Of a DNA stretch of 8,131 bases, positions 1 to 6,078 are shown in pieces. This DNA is from JALZAA01 sp046724435 (lineage in GTDB: Bacteria > Actinomycetota > Acidimicrobiia > IMCC26256 > JACDBD01). The notes beneath the pieces are model-generated. The model searched no databases. It was not told the origin of the DNA and saw only the letters and a list, made by a program, of their open reading frames with translations. The position numbers and the translations under genes are program-made. The stretch lies in NCBI GenBank assembly GCA_046724435.1, contig JBKOWN010000030.1, positions 1 to 8,131 of the forward strand, given 5' to 3'. Every line of letters starts with the position of its first letter. The first letter of the stretch is position 1.

Positions 1-570
1 CCTCCACCGGCGGCATCCCCGACCCAGCCCGGGCCGCCGTCAGCGGCGTGGGGCGCGCCCGGCGCGGCCGCGGCGCCCGGTGTGCCGCGCCCGACGACGA
101 ACGGGTTCCAGGTCGGCGCCGGGCCGATCGTCGCGCTCGTCGGCGGTTTGCTGTATCTCGTCGCCAGTTGGCTGGCGTGGCTTCGTTTCGAGTTCCGAAC
201 GGGGACCTCGGTGACCCAGTCGTTCAGCGCGTACGACATCCCTGCGCACTTCCTGCTCGACAGTCGGTCCGAGGCCGGAGGCTTGAGCCTCGGGATCGTG
301 ATCGCGTTCTTCGGCTTCGCGTGTCTCGCCACCGCCGTCTTCAGCGCGACCAACCGCCGCCTGGGCTTCCTCAGCGTCATCACGGGCGGCGCCGCGCTCC
401 TCGTCATCGTGCTGTTCATCGTGCAGACGAGATACATCATCGACGCGCTGGGACCGGCGTTCGACGCCAGCTTCTTCTCGGTCCTGCGGTTCGGCGCGTA
501 CATCGCCTTCCTCGGCGCCATCGCGTCGATCGTGGGCGGGATCCTCGCGTTGGTGCAGAAGGGGTCGTGA
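1..570 (+). CDS. four-helix membrane protein, paralogue A (5' truncated)
   Basis: The frame is open from the first base, so the true start probably lies upstream; a GTG at 82 is only an internal possibility. The 189 visible residues begin with a Pro/Ala/Gly-rich linker (about 1-35), which often separates a small cytoplasmic domain from a membrane part. Four hydrophobic helices follow at about 41-60, 95-115, 122-145 and 164-184, so this is an integral membrane protein. The loop between helices 1 and 2 carries AYDIPAHFLLDS, matched by AYTIPAKFVIDS in the gene at 1253-1798; helix 1 in both ends in SW..W, and SLGIV opens helix 2 in both. I infer the two are paralogues. I do not recognise a named family and no catalytic residues are evident. 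The DUF4389 gene starts 31 nt downstream, so co-transcription is likely. Confidence 0.8.
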   Translation, partial: PPPAASPTQPGPPSAAWGAPGAAAAPGVPRPTTNGFQVGAGPIVALVGGLLYLVASWLAWLRFEFRTGTSVTQSFSAYDIPAHFLLDSRSEAGGLSLGIVIAFFGFACLATAVFSATNRRLGFLSVITGGAALLVIVLFIVQTRYIIDALGPAFDASFFSVLRFGAYIAFLGAIASIVGGILALVQKGS

Positions 571-591
571 CAACCGGGTTCGACGACATGC

Positions 592-599
592 AGGGGGAG
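592..599 (+). promoter_or_regulatory. ribosome binding site of the DUF4389 gene
   Basis: AGGGGGAG lies just before the ATG at 602. It supports that start over any upstream in-frame choice. Confidence 0.6.
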
Positions 600-601
600 C
601 A

Positions 602-1228
602 ATGAGCGCACAAGCGGCACCGCCGTATCCGCTGACGTTCTCGGTCGACTATCCGGACCGGGAGCTGAACCGGGTCACCACCGGGTTTCGCCTGATCCTG
701 GCGATCCCGCTGTTCTTGTTGTTGGCGCTGTTCGGGTTCGGGCGGGCGGGGTTCGGTGGCCACCCACTGGGTGGGGTGGCGTTGTTGCTGTTCATCCCCG
801 TCCTCGTGCTGCTGGTGCTGCGGCACAAGTATCCGCGGTGGTGGTTCGACTTCAACGTGATGCTCGTCCGCCTCGAGGCGCGCATCACCTCGTACATCTT
901 CCTGCTGCGGGACGAGTACCCGTCGGTAGACCAGGAGCAGGCCGTCCACGTCGACGTGGTGTACCCGAACGCCCCGAACGAGCTGAACCGGTGGCTCCCG
1001 CTCGTGAAGTGGTTCCTCGCGATCCCGCACTACATCGTGCTGTTCTTCCTCGACATCGCGGCTGTCGTGGTCGTCGTGATCGCCTGGTTCGCCATCCTCT
1101 TCACAGGCCGGTACCCGCGGGGCATGTTCGACTTCGTGGTGGGCGTCACGCGCTGGAGCTTGCGCGTTACTGCGTACGCGTTCCTGCTCGTCACCGACCG
1201 ATACCCGCCGTTCAGCCTCGCGCCCTGA
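602..1228 (+). CDS. DUF4389 domain membrane protein
   Basis: This 208-residue protein matches the DUF4389 pattern: an N-terminal YPLTFSVDYPDR segment, hydrophobic helices, a tGRYP turn, and a C-terminal RW..RV.AY.FL..D.YPPFSL block. Hydrophobic stretches lie at about 27-50, 56-76 and 132-168 (the last long enough for two passes). The protein looks internally duplicated. The first half has NRVTTGFRLILAIPLFLLL and, at 79-109, RWWFDF..RLEARITSYIFLLRDEYPSV. The second half has NRWLPLVKWFLAIPHYIVLFF and, at 173-206, RGMFDF..RWSLRVTAYAFLLVTDRYPPFSL. The family's function is unknown. The start is set by a strong Shine-Dalgarno sequence. It sits between two paralogous four-helix proteins (31 nt and 24 nt gaps), so the three may form one membrane complex or at least one operon; that is inference. 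Confidence 0.85.
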   Translation: MSAQAAPPYPLTFSVDYPDRELNRVTTGFRLILAIPLFLLLALFGFGRAGFGGHPLGGVALLLFIPVLVLLVLRHKYPRWWFDFNVMLVRLEARITSYIFLLRDEYPSVDQEQAVHVDVVYPNAPNELNRWLPLVKWFLAIPHYIVLFFLDIAAVVVVVIAWFAILFTGRYPRGMFDFVVGVTRWSLRVTAYAFLLVTDRYPPFSLAP

Positions 1229-1241
1229 GGCGCATGCCCAC

Positions 1242-1247
1242 AGGGGG
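1242..1247 (+). promoter_or_regulatory. ribosome binding site of membrane paralogue B
   Basis: AGGGGG ends 5 nt before the ATG at 1253, within normal Shine-Dalgarno spacing, and fixes that start. Confidence 0.6.
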
Positions 1248-1252
1248 TTGCC

Positions 1253-1798
1253 ATGTCCTCTACGCCCTCCCCGACGGGGACGACACGCGGCGCGACGATC
1301 GGGCGCGGGCTGATCGTGATCGGCGGCGTGCTCACGGCCCTTTCGAGCTGGGTCAACTGGGGGGCCAAGACGCAGCAACTCGGTGCGGCCCGAACCGCGT
1401 ACACCATCCCGGCCAAGTTCGTCATCGACTCTGGCGCCGGTCCCGGCAGTCCCGGCATCAGCCTCGGGATCGTCGTGCTCGTCCTCGGGCTGCTCGTCGT
1501 CCTCGCGGCGTTCTCGCCGTGGTGGAAGGTCGCGGGCCTGGTGCTCGGCGTTGCCGTGGCCGTGACCGGCTTCTTGTACGTGTACCAGGTGCGCACCGTC
1601 ATCCATGACGCCAAACTCGGAAAGAGCGTCCGCGACTTCATCTCGATCGGCCCGTACCTGGTCGTCATCGGCGGCCTGCTCGCGCTGATCGGCGCGGTGG
1701 TCGCGCTCATCCCACCCGGCTTCTGGTCGAGCCTGACCTCAGAGGAAGAGGAGGAGGGCGAGGACGCGAAGCCGGGGGACCAGGCCGCCGCCCCATAG
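1253..1798 (+). CDS. four-helix membrane protein, paralogue B
   Basis: This is a 181-residue protein with a short polar N-terminus and four hydrophobic helices at about 16-34, 68-87, 92-112 and 133-154. The 30-residue loop between helices 1 and 2 contains AYTIPAKFVIDS, nearly the same as the loop in the protein ending at 570, and the spacing of the remaining helices agrees, so the two are paralogues. Unlike paralogue A it has no proline-rich N-terminal linker. Instead it ends in an acidic tail (SEEEEEGED, 163-171) followed by a polar extension, presumably cytoplasmic. I recognise no named family and assign no function. It is the last gene of the membrane cassette: a GC hairpin spans its stop codon, and the next gene has its own likely promoter 13 nt beyond. 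Confidence 0.85.
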   Translation: MSSTPSPTGTTRGATIGRGLIVIGGVLTALSSWVNWGAKTQQLGAARTAYTIPAKFVIDSGAGPGSPGISLGIVVLVLGLLVVLAAFSPWWKVAGLVLGVAVAVTGFLYVYQVRTVIHDAKLGKSVRDFISIGPYLVVIGGLLALIGAVVALIPPGFWSSLTSEEEEEGEDAKPGDQAAAP

Positions 1799-1803
1799 CG
1801 GCG
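1786..1803 (+). terminator. short GC hairpin over the stop codon
   Basis: CGCCGC (1786-1791) pairs with GCGGCG (1798-1803) around a 6-nt loop that holds most of the TAG stop. No T-run follows, so this is at most a weak or Rho-assisted terminator. It lies between the membrane cassette and the carboxylase genes. Confidence 0.3.
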
Positions 1804-1810
1804 TCGCAAC

Positions 1811-1816
1811 TACGCT
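1811..1816 (+). promoter_or_regulatory. -10 hexamer of a likely leaderless promoter (carboxylase beta)
   Basis: TACGCT fits the actinobacterial TANNNT -10 consensus and ends 7 nt before the ATG at 1824. Transcription would therefore start at or next to the A of the start codon. No convincing Shine-Dalgarno sequence precedes this ATG, and no clear -35 is visible, as is common for such promoters. Confidence 0.45.
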
Positions 1817-1823
1817 CATCGGG

Positions 1824-3440
1824 ATGGCAGTCGAGGATCCCGACATGCAGGGCGAGGGCGGCGCGGCCGCGCCGGTCCCACCCGTCGCGCACCCGATCGA
1901 GGAGCGCCTCGAGCAGCTCGACAAGCTGCGTGAGCAGGCGCTGCACGCCGGTAGCCCGAAGGCGGTCGAGCGCCAGCACGAGCGGGGCAAGCTGCTCCCG
2001 CGCGAGCGGCTCGAGCTGCTGCTCGATCCCGGTTCGTTCGTCGAGCTCGACATGCTCGCTCGTCACCGCGCCCACGGATTCGGCATCGAGGAGAACCGCG
2101 CGCTGACCGACGGGGTCGTGACGGGATGGGGCACCGTCGGCGGCCGCAAGATCTTCGTCTTCGCGCAGGACTTCACCCTGTTCGGCGGCGCGCTCGGCGA
2201 GGTGTACGCCGAGAAGATCCACAAGGTCATGGATCTCGCCGAATCCGTCGGGGCGCCGCTCGTCGGGCTCAACGACGGCGGTGGCGCGCGCATCCAGGAG
2301 GGCGTGGTGTCGCTGGCCGGGTACGGCGGCATCTTCTTCCGCAACGTCCGGGCGTCCGGCGTCGTCCCGCAGATCAGCGTGGTCCTCGGGCCGTGCGCGG
2401 GGGGCGCCGTGTACTCGCCGGCGATGACGGACTTCGTCTTCATGGTGAAGGGCATCTCGAACATGTTCATCACCGGCCCCGACGTCGTGAAGACGGTCAC
2501 GGGCGAGGACGTGACCCAGGAAGAGCTCGGCGGCGCGATGACGCACGCGACCAAGTCGGGTGTCGCCACCTTCGTCGCCGACGACGAGCCCGGTTGCCTC
2601 GAGCAGGTGCGCTACCTGCTGTCGTTCCTGCCCGCCAACAACCTCGAGGACCCGCCGTACTTCGAGCCCGAGGACGACGCCGAGCGGCGGTGCGACGGCA
2701 TCGTCGACCTCATCCCCGACGCCGCCAACAAGCCGTACGACATGAAGGCGGTCATCGCCGAGATCGTCGACGACCGCGACTTCTTCGAGATTCACGCCCT
2801 GTGGGCGATGAACATCGTCTGCGGGTTGGCGCGCATCGACGGGCACGTGGTTGGCATCGTCGGGAACCAGCCCCAGGTGGTCGCGGGTACGCTCGACATC
2901 GAGGCGTCGGAGAAGGCGGCCCGGTTCGTGCGGACCTGCGACGCGTTCAACATCCCGCTCGTCACGTTCGTGGACGTGCCCGGGTTCCTCCCCGGGACCG
3001 ACCAGGAGTACGGCGGGATCATCCGCCACGGCGCCAAGCTGCTGTATGCCTACTGCGAAGCGACGGTGCCGCGTGTGCAGATCATCACGCGCAAGGGGTA
3101 CGGCGGGGCGTACGTCGTGATGAACTCCAAGTCGATCGGCGCGGACCTCGCGTTCGCGTGGCCGTCGGCCGAGATCGCGGTGATGGGGCCGCAGGGCGCG
3201 GTCGGCATCATCTTCCGGAAGGAGATCGAGGCGGCGTCGGACCCGGTGGCCCGCCGGGGCGAGCTGATCGAGGAGTACACCGAGCGGTTCGCCAATCCCT
3301 ACATCGCGGCGGAGCGCGGGTACGTCGACGACGTGATCGACCCCCGTGAGACCCGCCGGGTTCTCGTGCGCTCGCTCGAGATGCTGCGCACGAAGAAGGA
3401 GAAGCTCCCGCAGCGCAAGCACGGCAACGTGCCGCTCTAG
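1824..3440 (+). CDS. acyl-CoA carboxylase, carboxyltransferase (beta) subunit
   Basis: This 538-residue protein is full length for the PccB/AccD5-type beta subunit, which moves the carboxyl group from carboxybiotin to an acyl-CoA (propionyl-CoA to methylmalonyl-CoA in the best-known members). Both crotonase-fold halves are present. The N half has GGGARIQEG (152-160) and GPCAGGAVYSPA (189-200). The C half has VPGFLPGT (385-392), the glycine-rich oxyanion-hole loop YGGAY (426-430) and the AWPSAEIAVMGPQGAVGI segment. The residue equivalent to the specificity-setting Asp422 of Streptomyces coelicolor PccB appears to be Val431, so the preferred substrate is uncertain. The biotinylated alpha chain is not in the window. 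Met1 follows a TANNNT box (leaderless). An alternative start at Met8 (1845) has GAGGA upstream at 1833-1837 and cannot be excluded. The epsilon-subunit gene follows after 7 nt. Confidence 0.93.
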   Translation: MAVEDPDMQGEGGAAAPVPPVAHPIEERLEQLDKLREQALHAGSPKAVERQHERGKLLPRERLELLLDPGSFVELDMLARHRAHGFGIEENRALTDGVVTGWGTVGGRKIFVFAQDFTLFGGALGEVYAEKIHKVMDLAESVGAPLVGLNDGGGARIQEGVVSLAGYGGIFFRNVRASGVVPQISVVLGPCAGGAVYSPAMTDFVFMVKGISNMFITGPDVVKTVTGEDVTQEELGGAMTHATKSGVATFVADDEPGCLEQVRYLLSFLPANNLEDPPYFEPEDDAERRCDGIVDLIPDAANKPYDMKAVIAEIVDDRDFFEIHALWAMNIVCGLARIDGHVVGIVGNQPQVVAGTLDIEASEKAARFVRTCDAFNIPLVTFVDVPGFLPGTDQEYGGIIRHGAKLLYAYCEATVPRVQIITRKGYGGAYVVMNSKSIGADLAFAWPSAEIAVMGPQGAVGIIFRKEIEAASDPVARRGELIEEYTERFANPYIAAERGYVDDVIDPRETRRVLVRSLEMLRTKKEKLPQRKHGNVPL

Positions 3441-3447
3441 CCTCCGC

Positions 3448-3705
3448 ATGGCCGAGTCGCCCGTCCTCCGCGTCGTCTCCCCCGACGCCTCCCCCGAGGA
3501 GCTGGCGGCGATCACCGCCGCCATCGAGGTCGTTCGCCACGAGCGCGCGCATGCCGCGGCGCGGGCGGCGGCGTCGGTCACCGGCGGCGACGAAGATCAT
3601 CTCGACGCCTGGGTGCGCGCCTCGCGGCTGACCGCCCGCCGCGCCGGCCTGCTCCGGGGGCCGTGGCGCCTGTCGGGCCGGATCGACCGCCGCGCCCGAG
3701 CCTGA
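3448..3705 (+). CDS. acyl-CoA carboxylase epsilon subunit (AccE/PccE-like)
   Basis: This is an 85-residue polypeptide beginning MAESPVLRVVSPDASPEELAAI. The pattern V.LRVV.G/P.ASPEELAAI near the N-terminus is the hallmark of the actinobacterial ACC-epsilon family, small proteins that strengthen the association of the biotinylated alpha and carboxyltransferase beta chains. The middle is Ala/Arg-rich and helical (about 17-42), and the C-terminus has the usual Trp-containing tail (GPWRLSGRIDRRARA). The frame stays open upstream into the beta-subunit gene, but the homologous N-terminus and the position 7 nt after its stop point to the ATG at 3448. No Shine-Dalgarno sequence is visible, so translation is probably coupled to the beta subunit. 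Location and sequence agree, so I am fairly sure despite the small size. Confidence 0.85.
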   Translation: MAESPVLRVVSPDASPEELAAITAAIEVVRHERAHAAARAAASVTGGDEDHLDAWVRASRLTARRAGLLRGPWRLSGRIDRRARA

Positions 3706-3719
3706 CGCGAGCAGGCGCG

Positions 3720-4838
3720 ATGACGGTCGTGCACGACCCCGAGCTGATGACGGTCGGGCCCGACGAGGCCGTCGTCACGTTCCGCACCGACGGCGACGAG
3801 CTAGTCATCACGCGTGTCGGCGACGCCGAGGTCACCACCCGCGGCCCGTATCACAGCGCGCGTGTGGCAGGCCTCGAGGCGGGTACCGAATACGCGCTCG
3901 ACGTCGACGGCGGCGAGCGGAGCGACTGGCTCCCGCCGTCGTTCACGACGCTCGAGCGTCCCGCCGGCCGGCTGCTGGCGACGATCGCGACAGCAAACGA
4001 CGTGCATTTCGGCGAGGTCGAGTGCGGCCGCATCGGCGACCTGGGCGAGGAGGAGCTGGGCCCGATCCTGCGCGCCGAGCCGGGAGACCCTCCGTACCCC
4101 GAGGTGATGAACGGCGCGGTGATCGACGAGATGCGCCGCTTCGATCCGGACGTGGTCATCGTCAAGGGCGACCTCACCGACGCCGGCACCGAAGACCAGT
4201 TCGAGTCCTTCCTCGACGCGTACGGCGCGCTCGGCGAGCGCATGCAGTGGGTGCGCGGGAACCACGACGTGAAGACCGATCCGCAGTTCGCGGCGGGTTA
4301 CGCACCGTACGACGCGCACGTCGACAGCGTGACGCTCGCGGTCGTCGACACCGTCATCCCCGGTACCGACCGCGGTGAGCTCAGCGCGGATCAGGCTGCT
4401 TGGCTCGACGAGCTCGCCAGCTCGACCAGCGGGCCCGTGCTCGTGTTCGGGCACCATCACCTGTGGAACCTCGGCGCCGACCACCGCTCGGGTACGTACT
4501 TCGGCATCAACCCCGATGACAGCGAGGCGCTGGCCGGTGTCGTCGCCCGACGCGAGAACATCGTGGGCTACTTCGCCGGCCACACGCACCGCAACCGGGT
4601 CCGGCGCTTCCCGACGGCCCGGGGCGTCCCGTTCGTCGAGGTGGCCTGCACGAAGGACTACCCGGGGGGTTGGGGCGAATACCGCGTCTACGAAGGCGGC
4701 TACACGCAGATGGTCCGGCGCGCGGCGGCACCCGACGCGATGGCCTGGAGCGAGAAGACGCGGCACATGTTCGCGGGCTTGTATCGGGACTACGCGCTCG
4801 GGTCTCTCGCGGAACGCTGCTTCACCGAGACGTTCTGA
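3720..4838 (+). CDS. calcineurin-like metallophosphoesterase with N-terminal beta domain
   Basis: This is a 372-residue binuclear-metal phosphoesterase. All the family's metal-binding blocks are visible in order: DVH (94-96), GDLTD (150-154), GNHD (180-183), GHHH (244-247) and GHTH (287-290). The first 80 or so residues are beta-rich and resemble a fibronectin type III-like sandwich (AVVTFRTDGDELVITRVGDAEV, then VAGLEAGTEYALDVDG). The overall layout recalls class III cyclic-nucleotide phosphodiesterases (CpdA-like), but the substrate cannot be read from sequence. No signal peptide is seen, so it is probably cytoplasmic. The ATG at 3720, 14 nt after the epsilon gene, is preferred to the in-frame GTG at 3663, which would overlap that gene and add an unrelated Pro/Arg stretch. 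It probably shares a transcript with the two carboxylase genes. Why a phosphoesterase sits there is unclear. Confidence 0.88.
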   Translation: MTVVHDPELMTVGPDEAVVTFRTDGDELVITRVGDAEVTTRGPYHSARVAGLEAGTEYALDVDGGERSDWLPPSFTTLERPAGRLLATIATANDVHFGEVECGRIGDLGEEELGPILRAEPGDPPYPEVMNGAVIDEMRRFDPDVVIVKGDLTDAGTEDQFESFLDAYGALGERMQWVRGNHDVKTDPQFAAGYAPYDAHVDSVTLAVVDTVIPGTDRGELSADQAAWLDELASSTSGPVLVFGHHHLWNLGADHRSGTYFGINPDDSEALAGVVARRENIVGYFAGHTHRNRVRRFPTARGVPFVEVACTKDYPGGWGEYRVYEGGYTQMVRRAAAPDAMAWSEKTRHMFAGLYRDYALGSLAERCFTETF

Positions 4839-4843
4839 CCCTT

Positions 4844-4868
4844 GCCGCGTTGCGGCGTTGGAGGCCGC
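4844..4868 (+). terminator. weak GC hairpins after the phosphoesterase gene
   Basis: GCCGC (4844-4848) can pair with GCGGC (4852-4856). The same GCGGC can instead pair with GCCGC (4864-4868). The stems are only 5 bp and no T-run follows, so termination here is speculative. Confidence 0.22.
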
Positions 4869-4877
4869 AGCCCCTCG

Positions 4878-4883
4878 TAGTCT
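4878..4883 (+). promoter_or_regulatory. -10 hexamer of a likely leaderless promoter (CoA-transferase)
   Basis: TAGTCT fits TANNNT and ends 6 nt before the ATG at 4890, placing the transcription start on the start codon. No Shine-Dalgarno sequence precedes this ATG. The layout is the same as at 1811-1826. Confidence 0.5.
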
Positions 4884-4889
4884 CGGCGC

Positions 4890-6026
4890 ATGCAAGCACT
4901 CGAAGGATTGCGTGTCATCGACATGGCGACCGTGCTCGCGGGGCCGGGTGCCGCGCGTTATCTGGCCGACTTCGGCGCCGACGTCATCAAGGTCGAGTCA
5001 CCGGAGGGCGACGGCCTCCGCGAACTCGGCTGGCGCGACCCGAGCGACGGCGAAGGTCTGTGGTGGAAGTTCGTCGGTCGCGGGAAGCGCACCGTCGTGC
5101 TCGATCTCAAGACCGACGAAGGCGTGGCGCACATGCGCCGCCTCGTCGCTGGCGCCGACGTGCTCGTCGAGAACTTCCGCCCAGGCACGCTCGAGCGGCT
5201 CGGCCTTTCGCCGGATGATCTCATCGCCCGCAACCCGGGGCTCGTCGTCCTGCGCGTAACCGGCTTCGGGCAGGACGGACCCTATGCAGGCCGTCCCGGG
5301 TTCGCGACCTTGGCCGAGGCGATGAGCGGGTTCGCCGCCATCAACGGCGAGCCCGACGGGCGCCCGCTCCTGCCGCCGATCGCGCTGACCGACGAGATTG
5401 CCGCGATCGTCGGCGCGTTCGCCGTGATGGTCGCGGTGCACCACCGCGACCGCACCGGCGAAGGCCAGGTGATCGATGTCAACCTGCTCGAGTCGATGCT
5501 CCAATGCATGGGCGCGCTCCCGAGTGTCTGGGCGCACCGCGGCGAGCTCCAACCCCGACTCGGGTCCGGCATCCCCTACACCGTTCCCCGCGGGACGTAC
5601 CGCTGCGCGGATGACGTGTGGGTCGCGGTGTCGACGTCCACCGAGTCCGTCGCCCGTCGTGTCCTCACGCTCATCGGCGTTGGCGGCGACGAACGCTTTG
5701 ACACCTTCGCCGGTCGGATGGAGCACCGCGACGAGCTCGAGGGAGCGTTGGCCGGATGGATCGCGGCGCGCCCGTCGGCGGACGTGCTGGCGGAGTTCGA
5801 GGCCGCGCATGCGGCGGCGGCTCCCGTGTACACGATGGCCGACCTCGCCCGCGACCCGCAGGTGCGGGAGCGGGGCGTGCTGGCGGAGGTCGGCGGGGTG
5901 GTGATGCCGGGGCTGGTCGCGCGCCTCAGCCGCACGCCCGGCCGGATCGCCGGGCCGGGTCGACCGCTCGGCGCCGACACGGACGAAGTCCTCTCGGAAA
6001 CAGCTCGCCCCGAGGAGGTTGAGTAG
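4890..6026 (+). CDS. CaiB/BaiF family (class III) CoA-transferase
   Basis: This 378-residue protein begins LEGLRVIDMATVLAGPGAAR and continues LADFGADVIKVE, the standard opening of the family. Further family blocks are NFRPGTLERLGL, RVTGFGQDGPYAGRPGF and EGQVIDVNLLESM, and near the C-terminus PVYTMADLARDPQVRERG. The catalytic Asp, which in formyl-CoA transferase carries the acyl-CoA anhydride (Asp169 there), is most likely Asp168 in LTDE. Residues 134-138 read GRPGF, whereas alpha-methylacyl-CoA racemases have a GHD stretch supplying catalytic His-Asp. This favours a CoA-transferase over a racemase. The enzyme would shift CoA between two carboxylic acids in the cytoplasm; which acids is unknown. 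It has its own leaderless-type start 51 nt after the phosphoesterase gene, so it may be regulated separately. The ORF ends inside a long stem. Confidence 0.9.
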   Translation: MQALEGLRVIDMATVLAGPGAARYLADFGADVIKVESPEGDGLRELGWRDPSDGEGLWWKFVGRGKRTVVLDLKTDEGVAHMRRLVAGADVLVENFRPGTLERLGLSPDDLIARNPGLVVLRVTGFGQDGPYAGRPGFATLAEAMSGFAAINGEPDGRPLLPPIALTDEIAAIVGAFAVMVAVHHRDRTGEGQVIDVNLLESMLQCMGALPSVWAHRGELQPRLGSGIPYTVPRGTYRCADDVWVAVSTSTESVARRVLTLIGVGGDERFDTFAGRMEHRDELEGALAGWIAARPSADVLAEFEAAHAAAAPVYTMADLARDPQVRERGVLAEVGGVVMPGLVARLSRTPGRIAGPGRPLGADTDEVLSETARPEEVE

Positions 6027-6064
6027 AGAACCCGCGCGCCGGGCGCCCCAACGATCTCCTCGGG
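6009..6064 (+). terminator. long stem spanning the CoA-transferase stop codon
   Basis: CCCGAGGAG (6009-6017) pairs perfectly with CTCCTCGGG (6056-6064). After a 3-nt bulge (6053-6055) the stem continues with GTTG (6018-6021) against CAAC (6049-6052). GCGC (6034-6037) and GCGC (6043-6046) can form a small inner hairpin. The TAG stop (6024-6026) lies inside the loop. No T-run follows. Position and strength suit a terminator, probably factor-assisted. Confidence 0.42.
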
Positions 6065-6078
6065 ACGAACGGCAGTCA

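Noticed and set aside
584..1852. A 12-nt direct repeat (CGACATGCAGGG) at 584-595 and 1841-1852
   Set aside because: There are only two short copies, one non-coding and one coding, with no flanking similarity. Probably chance, with the first copy forming part of a Shine-Dalgarno sequence.
1707..3581. A 624-codon minus-strand open frame opposite the carboxylase beta gene, longer than that gene
   Set aside because: Its composition is Arg/Asp/Val/His-rich low complexity, as expected for the antisense of a GC-rich gene, while the + strand encodes a full conserved enzyme. Similar antisense frames at 437-1606, 3801-4895 and 4998-6146 are rejected for the same reason.
3663..3719. Upstream GTG start for the phosphoesterase
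   Set aside because: It would overlap the epsilon gene by 43 nt and add a Pro/Arg-rich piece outside the family; the ATG at 3720 lies 14 nt after the epsilon stop.
6013..6018. A perfect AGGAGG Shine-Dalgarno sequence
   Set aside because: It lies within the last codons of the CoA-transferase gene and no start codon follows at usable spacing. It is better explained as part of the stem 6009-6064.
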